Shown: piece after piece, positions 1 through 4,612 of the stretch
How the letters are laid out: every line of letters begins with the position of its first letter
Position numbering within the stretch: position 1 is the stretch's first letter
Source: JAHHLP01 sp041609895
Lineage (GTDB): Bacteria > Bacteroidota > Rhodothermia > Rhodothermales > JABDKH01
Assembly: GCA_041609895.1 (NCBI GenBank)
Contig: JBFIPX010000196.1
Span: 1 to 6,151, forward strand
Reading direction: 5' to 3'
DNA length: 6,151 nucleotides
Notes under the pieces: model-generated
What the model saw: only the letters and a program-made list of their open reading frames with translations
The model's database searches: none
Told to the model about the DNA's origin: nothing
Program-made: the position numbers and the translations under genes

Positions 1-1223
1 ATGCCCGTCCAGAACCCTCCGCTGAGTTCGTGACCCCTGCCGGCGATAAACTCGAAATCACCCTTTATCGACTGATCAAAAACGTTATTGGATCGCGTGA
101 TCGGTGTGCCGGCGATCTCGAACTCCGGCCGAGAAAAGTAGCGGGACGACGTGACAGTAAAATTCGAGAACAGGCGATCGGAGAAAATGTGTGTCCAGTT
201 GGTACTGAACGTTCGGTTACCGTACGCGAGGTCGACGGTCGCATCGTCCAGGAAAGGTAACAGCAGTTTATCCTGGCCGGCATAAAAAGAGGTCGAGAGT
301 CTGTCGTTTTCGGAAAGGTCGAGATTCACTTTACCGTTCGCATCTACGAAGTAGAAGCGGTCCGGAATACCATCGATATCCTGGTCCTGCAGTACGCTGA
401 GCAGCGGCTCGAGCGTCGAGCGGCGGACCGCCAGCATCCACGATCCTTTGCTGTAGGGCCCTTCGACGATTGCCCGCGACGCTAGCAGCCCAACGCTCAA
501 CCGCCCGCGCGTCTCGTTGCGATTACCGTCCTTGTTGTAGATGTCAACAACAGCGCCAAGGCGACCTCCGTACTCAGCGGGGTACCCTCCCTTGTAGAGC
601 CGAACGTCCTTGACCGCATCCGGATTAAAGGTCGAGAAGAAGCCAAAGAAGTGACTTGGGTTGTAAACGGTAGTCCGATCAATAAGAATCAGAGTTTGGT
701 CGGGGCTTCCTCCACGGACATATAGGCCCGCTGAGTAGTCGGAAGCGGCCTTCACACCTGGCAGCAGCTGCAAGGACCGGAAGACGTCCGCCTCAAGAAC
801 AGCAGGCAAAGATCGCACAAGTTCCGTCTTCAGCTGGGCCACGCCGAGGGTCCGCGACTCTTCCTCGGTCTCGGCTGAGGCGGTGACCAAGACTTCCCCA
901 ACGACAAATCCTTCCGGGTCGAGAGAAACGTCGAGTCGCAGCTTCTCGCCGGGCTCGAGGTCCACCGCCTCCTCTCTTTCCTGGTAGCCGATGTACGAGA
1001 AGCGAAGCGTGTAGGAACCGGGACTGAGACCCGTCAGCGTATAGTAGCCGGACGTGTTGGTGGCCGTACCCCCCGAGGTACCGACGACCAGAACGTTCGC
1101 GAGGAGCAACGTTTCACCGGTCGCGGAATCCCGAACAAAACCGCTGACGGAGGCGCGATCCTGTGCTCGCGCGTCCGCGAAGAGAAGGCCGATTAATGCT
1201 AACGACAGACAAACTCTATTCAT
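1..1223 (-). CDS. TonB-dependent outer-membrane receptor with carboxypeptidase-regulatory-like N-terminal domain, 3'-truncated by window edge
   Basis: At least 407 codons are open to the left edge with no stop. From the ATG at 1223-1221, residues 1-21 form a signal peptide (MNR, hydrophobic core, then ADARAQ). Residues 24-103 read as a CarboxypepD-regulatory-like beta-sandwich (SVSGFVRD, then SGYYTLTGLSPGSYTLRFSYIGY). A TonB-box-like EVLVTA lies at 110-115, and a plug domain spans about 120-235 with LQLLPGV, LYVRGGSPDQTLILID and KGGYPAEYGGRL. The early strands of the beta-barrel follow, with a calcium-loop-like DQDIDGIPD at 280-288. By family, such proteins take up large or scarce ligands through the outer membrane using TonB energy. 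The ligand is unknown. No SusD gene is visible and SusC-type length cannot be judged, so a SusC call is not supported. An in-frame ATG at 1238 could add five residues (MNRSC). Neither start has a Shine-Dalgarno sequence, and 1223 gives the more compact signal peptide. Confidence 0.93.
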   Translation of the reverse strand, partial: MNRVCLSLALIGLLFADARAQDRASVSGFVRDSATGETLLLANVLVVGTSGGTATNTSGYYTLTGLSPGSYTLRFSYIGYQEREEAVDLEPGEKLRLDVSLDPEGFVVGEVLVTASAETEEESRTLGVAQLKTELVRSLPAVLEADVFRSLQLLPGVKAASDYSAGLYVRGGSPDQTLILIDRTTVYNPSHFFGFFSTFNPDAVKDVRLYKGGYPAEYGGRLGAVVDIYNKDGNRNETRGRLSVGLLASRAIVEGPYSKGSWMLAVRRSTLEPLLSVLQDQDIDGIPDRFYFVDANGKVNLDLSENDRLSTSFYAGQDKLLLPFLDDATVDLAYGNRTFSTNWTHIFSDRLFSNFTVTSSRYFSRPEFEIAGTPITRSNNVFDQSIKGDFEFIAGRGHELSGGFWTG

Positions 1224-1256
1224 GCATGATCGATTCATATTCTGAATCGTGTTGCA
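1223..1256. promoter_or_regulatory. Inverted repeat over the receptor translation start
   Basis: CGATTCA (1231-1237) and TGAATCG (1243-1249) are perfect 7-bp arms around a 5-base centre. Outer TGCA blocks at 1223-1226 and 1253-1256 are also complementary, giving a two-tier dyad. The alternative ATG (1238-1236) straddles the left arm and centre, and the preferred ATG (1223-1221) touches the outer arm. The symmetry is seen directly. It could be a protein operator or an RNA hairpin that masks the start region, but either role is inference. Chance occurrence is possible for a 7-bp palindrome. Confidence 0.35.
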
Positions 1257-1424
1257 CGCCTGGCCGGCACGGTGGTTACATTAAGAAGGTGCAAAGTGCG
1301 TAAGGAATCTGCTCAGTTCTGAAGATGGGATACGCGTCCACCGGCCGACGACATCCGGCCAAAACCGAAGAAGCCCGACTCCCCATGGAGCCGGGCTTCT
1401 GTTCGGCGCTCCTCCGTTTGGCCA
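1224..1424. other. Intergenic region between cytochrome stop and receptor start
   Basis: This 201-bp spacer holds the cytochrome terminator (1361-1400) at one end and the inverted repeat over the receptor start at the other. Between them (1257-1360) no gene and no clear promoter were found. On the minus strand a TTGCAC (1294-1289) has no -10 box at normal spacing, and the Bacteroidetes TAnnTTTG element is not matched. A weak 5-bp hairpin (1343-1347 with 1356-1360) lies just beyond the terminator. The receptor promoter must nevertheless lie here if the terminator is efficient. Confidence 0.6.
1361..1400 (-). terminator. Intrinsic terminator downstream of the cytochrome gene
   Basis: Read on the minus strand, a hairpin begins 24 bases after the cytochrome stop. 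The outer stem is 9 perfect pairs (1392-1400 with 1369-1377). After one A-C mismatch it continues with 4 more pairs (1387-1390 with 1379-1382), closed by a 4-base loop. It is followed on the minus strand by TCGGTTTT (1368-1361), an imperfect U-tract. The opposite strand has no T-run after the stem, so it should act only on leftward transcription. It separates the cytochrome from the receptor transcript. Confidence 0.8.
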
Positions 1425-4262
1425 TTACTTGACCAGCATCACCGTTCTCTCGAACGCCCTCTCAGGCGTTTCGAAACGGATCACGTAGAGTCCACTCGAA
1501 AGATCTCTCGCTTCGAAAACTGCTCTATGTGTTCCGGGGGCTACCTCGCCATCCACAAGGACCTGTACGCGCCGACCGAGCAAGTCGAAGACCGCTACGC
1601 GGACGACACTCGTGCTGGGCACGTCAAAGGTAATCGTGGTTGACGGGTTGAACGGATTCGGATAGTTCTGGTGCAGCGCAAACTCCTTCGGCACCTCACC
1701 CGTACCGTCGATTCCCACGACCACGGCCACCTGCTCCATCGGTGCAAACTCACTTCGATTGCCCGAGAAGTCGACGGCAGCAACCGTGTAGAAGTAGGTC
1801 TTCCCGAGCTCGACGTCGCTGTCGCGGAAGAACGGATCCGTCGTCGTAGCGATTGGATCCATGCCGCTCGGGTCAAACAACGCCTCCGCACGATACACGG
1901 CGAAGTAGTTGAAGTCGACGTTGAGCGGATCCTCGCGATCGAATCCGAACAGCCAGTTAACCGAGGGGTTGTTCGGATCTGCATTCACACCCGCAAACGA
2001 TAGCACGGGGGCCATCGGTTCGAGGTTATCGATCGAGTAGGCGCTATCGGGATCACTTACCACGTAGGTTTGCGAGTCCTCAGCATGACCGGACACCTTG
2101 AACACCGACCAGTACGCACCTGCAGCGGTCGAATCGGCAAGCGTCGGAACGATCGCACTGTACAAGTCCATGGACGCGGCGGGCTGATGCCCCACGGCCG
2201 TCCACAGATGACCGTCCATTACGACGGACATCTTTCCGACCCTGGCTGATGCGGCTTCACCCGTCGGCACCGCTTCGATGGATGAGATGAGATCTGTTTG
2301 GTTGACCTTACCCATGTTTCCATCCACGCGCCGCCAGACCCAGTAGTCCTGTAACGGGGTGTCACTTGCACCGTCTCCGCCGAATCGATTCCACGCAACG
2401 CCCACTTGACGTCCTTGGTCATTAGGAACGTCTTCGATTCCCACTATCACTCCCTCGGACAGAACGCCGTATTCCAGTACCTCCTTGGTCAACTTGAGCA
2501 GAGCTACCGTCAGCTGAAAGTTGTGGATACCATGACTCTGGTCTTCCTCGACATAGAGGTAATTCCACGCTGCCTTTCGCTGGAGCAAGCTCTCTTCGGT
2601 GTTCCAAAGTGGATCTCGAATGTTGACGGTAGGTTCACCCACAGGAGGAAGCAGCATGGCCACCTGCTCCAGCAGACCCTCGACTTCGTGCTGCACCGGC
2701 TCAATGTCCCCATCACCGTCATGGTCCTCACGGGCAAGCAGATCCTCAAAGGACGTCATCGTCGGAATGTGGCAGTTTCTGCATGCACTCACGTTGTACA
2801 CTTCAACGGTATCCAAGCCGACAATCTCTTCGGCATGCATATTCCAGCTGTGGCCACCGAGTTTGTTCTCACCAAGTTCCCCCACACCTGGCGGCTCAGA
2901 CATATGGCACGTCACGCATGCCTCCGGTGTGACGTCCTTGTGCGTCGAGTTCGGCAGCACCCGGCCGAAGCTGATGTAGTTCTGGCCGAATAACATGTCT
3001 GCCTGAACGTTTCCGTGCGGTCCTCGGAACGTCGAACGCGGCTCCGCCACGTAAACGTCCGCACCCCCTGCGCGCCTATCGTGATGGCAGTTCATGCACA
3101 GCTTGCCCGAGCCGCCCTTCGTGATCACGAATCCATTTTCCAACTCGATATCGTCCAGGACCCTCAGTTGATGCTCGTTGCGAGCACTATGTGGATCGTG
3201 GCAGACGGCGCAGGATATGTTCTGGGCACCAGTCTCCGGGAGGTCGCGAGCCGCGTACTCTATGTCCGTACGATTGACGAATCCATAGCCACTGTGACAG
3301 GGCGCGCAGCTTGCACTCGTTCCCCTACTGGCAAATGTGCTTCCATTTGCATGGGCCGAGTTTTTCCACTGTATGGTCTTGAGATGATATGGCTGATCTT
3401 CATGGCAACTTCCGCAGACGCCCTCGTCAAGCGATATCTGGATTCTCGGAGCGGCATCCGGTCCCGTCCGGCGGCCCAAGACGCCTTTGTGCTGACTCCC
3501 GGGTCCATGGCAGTTCTCACACTGAATATTCGCCTTCTGCGCAAGATCAGGGTACGCAGTAACGAGTGAATCCCAGTTACCTACCTGCAGCGTGTCGGGC
3601 ATTGTCCAGCCAAGCAACCTCTGCAAGTCGTCAAAGCCGAAGTTGTCCGCCTCCGGGTCTGTATTGTATCCAACGGTATGACACTGGTTACATCTATCAG
3701 CATAGAAAGAGTGCTCTATGCCATCGATTGCACGCGTGAACTTGGACGAATGCCCCGTTCCCGACCACTGCGTGGCATTGGTAGGATGGCAAGCAGCACA
3801 CTGTCCGGCACCCGCGTCCGGCGCCACTCCCGGCACCATGGTACCAACACCAACGTAGTTGGCCGCCGTAATAGAAACGCTGGACGACGCAGCGCCCGCT
3901 TCCGCCGTCGTGATGGTTAAATCGATGGTATAATCCCCCTCGACGTCCGGCCGGAACGTGTTCCACATGGTTCCGACGCTATCAAGTGCTGTGAGACCCG
4001 AGCCTGTGGGTACCACTGCCACCGACCATTCATAGCCTGTAACCGTGAGCGTATCGGTTTCCTCCAAACCGACGAGGTAGACCAACTCGCCAACACCTAC
4101 GACGCGGAGACCGTTCGATGCACGCGTGGTCCATCCAAGCTCGTCGATCTCTTGTGGGCTGACGGCTTCTACGCGAACCTGTACGTCCGGTGCGAGACTA
4201 AGTATGAATTGAGTGCCCGCGACCAGGAAGATCGTGGACGTAAGCAGTATCAGTTTCTTCAT
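1425..4262 (-). CDS. Nonaheme c-type cytochrome with PKD-like and FN3-like domains and T9SS type A sorting tail
   Basis: Complete 945-residue protein. Residues 1-24 are an export signal (MKK plus hydrophobic stretch, no clear AXA site). Residues 65-135 look like a PKD/Ig-type beta domain. Nine CXXCH heme sites start at 155, 191, 248, 283, 319, 351, 389, 449 and 494; together they use all 18 cysteines. Sixteen other histidines between 171 and 580 could supply distal ligands. Sub-motifs such as CENCHGPG..H, CAVCHDPHS and repeated W-x4-H or W-x3-AH after CXXCH fit the cytochrome c554/paired-CXXCH group. A helical segment near 565-590 (NYLYVEEDQSHGIHN) resembles the end of multiheme respiratory cytochromes. 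Two FN3-like modules (about 605-748 and 751-848) and a sorting tail (861-945) follow. No CXXCK catalytic site is present. The protein is predicted to be periplasmically matured, then exported to the surface; electron transfer is likely and the substrate unknown. GGGAGG lies 8 bases before the ATG, supporting this start. Confidence 0.93.
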   Translation of the reverse strand: MKKLILLTSTIFLVAGTQFILSLAPDVQVRVEAVSPQEIDELGWTTRASNGLRVVGVGELVYLVGLEETDTLTVTGYEWSVAVVPTGSGLTALDSVGTMWNTFRPDVEGDYTIDLTITTAEAGAASSSVSITAANYVGVGTMVPGVAPDAGAGQCAACHPTNATQWSGTGHSSKFTRAIDGIEHSFYADRCNQCHTVGYNTDPEADNFGFDDLQRLLGWTMPDTLQVGNWDSLVTAYPDLAQKANIQCENCHGPGSQHKGVLGRRTGPDAAPRIQISLDEGVCGSCHEDQPYHLKTIQWKNSAHANGSTFASRGTSASCAPCHSGYGFVNRTDIEYAARDLPETGAQNISCAVCHDPHSARNEHQLRVLDDIELENGFVITKGGSGKLCMNCHHDRRAGGADVYVAEPRSTFRGPHGNVQADMLFGQNYISFGRVLPNSTHKDVTPEACVTCHMSEPPGVGELGENKLGGHSWNMHAEEIVGLDTVEVYNVSACRNCHIPTMTSFEDLLAREDHDGDGDIEPVQHEVEGLLEQVAMLLPPVGEPTVNIRDPLWNTEESLLQRKAAWNYLYVEEDQSHGIHNFQLTVALLKLTKEVLEYGVLSEGVIVGIEDVPNDQGRQVGVAWNRFGGDGASDTPLQDYWVWRRVDGNMGKVNQTDLISSIEAVPTGEAASARVGKMSVVMDGHLWTAVGHQPAASMDLYSAIVPTLADSTAAGAYWSVFKVSGHAEDSQTYVVSDPDSAYSIDNLEPMAPVLSFAGVNADPNNPSVNWLFGFDREDPLNVDFNYFAVYRAEALFDPSGMDPIATTTDPFFRDSDVELGKTYFYTVAAVDFSGNRSEFAPMEQVAVVVGIDGTGEVPKEFALHQNYPNPFNPSTTITFDVPSTSVVRVAVFDLLGRRVQVLVDGEVAPGTHRAVFEARDLSSGLYVIRFETPERAFERTVMLVK
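1428..1682 (-). other. T9SS type A sorting domain of the cytochrome
   Basis: Residues 861-945 begin FALHQNYPNPFNPSTTI. They continue with the strand pattern VVRVAVFDLLGRRVQVLVDG, then GTHRAVFEARDLSSGLYVIRF, and end in RTVMLVK. In the family, this C-terminal beta-sandwich directs proteins through the type IX secretion system to the cell surface or medium and is usually removed on export. Its first 21 bases (1651-1671) differ at one base from the matching part of the HAF-protein tail. Confidence 0.92.
2019..2450 (-). other. FN3-like module with VPNDQG motif in the cytochrome
   Basis: Residues 605-748 contain IEDVPNDQGRQVGVAWNR, a WVWRRVDG strand, LWTAVGHQPA, a VPTLADST segment, a strand-rich YWSVFKVSGH stretch and YSIDNLEPMAP. 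From memory of the group, this order (VPNDQG, a WxxR-like strand, PTLADST, then YSxDNLxP) recurs in secreted proteins of FCB-group bacteria, typically before another FN3 domain and a sorting tail. It probably acts as a spacer or adhesion module rather than an enzyme. Confidence 0.6.
2508..3815 (-). other. Nine-heme domain of the cytochrome
   Basis: Covers residues 150-585. The heme sites are CAACH, CNQCH, CENCH, CGSCH, CAPCH, CAVCH, CMNCH, CVTCH and CRNCH, spaced 36, 57, 35, 36, 32, 38, 60 and 45 residues apart. The first site (CAACH, then ATQWSGTGH) and the fourth (CGSCH, then TIQWKNSAH) share a CXXCH-W-x(3-4)-H layout, suggesting old module duplication. After the last heme comes a DHDGDGDIE loop (513-521), which resembles a calcium-binding EF-hand/dockerin loop but has Q where the usual last acidic ligand would be. 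Confidence 0.88.
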
Positions 4263-4612
4263 GCGAGATACCTCCCGTTTAGTGTCCTTTGAGAGGTGGA
4301 AGAGACGCGTCGTTCAATGAGCATTCACCGGATACAGGGCGTCCAACCTAAGCGCGTCAAATCAGAGGTCACGACCTTGATTCAGTCCGGTTTTTCGGGG
4401 TTCACGTTAGATGTCGGCCGCCACACGGTTACAGGGAGTTTGGCGACCCCGGATGTAGGGGAAGGCCCGATACCTGTGTGGTCACATAGATGGCTTTCGG
4501 CGCGGGGCAGAAGGCAGGAGTCGGGGCCAGAAAGGATGCCACGAAGAAATGTGTTTCATAAGGGACGACGGCGAGCACCCTTGCCGGGATAAGAAGACCG
4601 TCTCGGATCCGG
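4263..4612. other. 350-bp intergenic region between HAF-protein stop and cytochrome start
   Basis: No convincing gene is present. Short open frames on either strand are arginine- or serine-rich and resemble no known protein. On the minus strand, TTGACG (4360-4355) and TGTATC (4336-4331), separated by 18 bases, form a possible but poor sigma-70-type promoter for the cytochrome, leaving a leader of roughly 60 bases. No hairpin with a T-run follows the HAF-protein stop. The only nearby symmetry is CGGATCCG (4604-4611), which is too short to act as a terminator. The length of the gap suggests separate transcription of the cytochrome. Confidence 0.5.
4271..4276 (-). promoter_or_regulatory. Ribosome binding site of the cytochrome gene
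   Basis: GGGAGG on the minus strand, 8 bases before the ATG at 4262-4260. It fixes the start, since the signal peptide begins at this codon. Strong Shine-Dalgarno sites are uncommon in classic Bacteroidetes, and the receptor gene downstream lacks one. Confidence 0.75.

Noticed and set aside
1..1223. SusC-type receptor of a polysaccharide utilisation locus
   Set aside because: No SusD gene or glycan enzymes are in view, and the visible plug features are general to regulatory-domain TonB receptors.
1343..1360. Second small hairpin beyond the cytochrome terminator
   Set aside because: Only five pairs with an 8-base loop and no T-run; expected by chance in GC-rich sequence.
2406..2993. 195-codon open frame on the plus strand
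   Set aside because: It lies wholly antisense to the heme core of the cytochrome; its sequence shows no domain, and the CXXCH frame on the other strand is clearly the real one.
3015..3569. 184-codon open frame on the plus strand
   Set aside because: Antisense shadow of the cytochrome, with no recognisable motif or ribosome binding site.
4331..4360. Sigma-70-like promoter TTGACG-18-TGTATC before the cytochrome
   Set aside because: The -10 box matches only half of the consensus and the spacing is long; mentioned under the intergenic region but not called as a feature.
4296..4592. 98-codon plus-strand open frame in the intergenic gap, starting GTG
   Set aside because: Arginine-rich with no domain and no Shine-Dalgarno sequence; typical of chance open frames in GC-rich DNA.
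4604..4611. Palindrome CGGATCCG just after the HAF-protein stop
   Set aside because: Eight bases, no loop and no T-run, so it cannot form a terminator.
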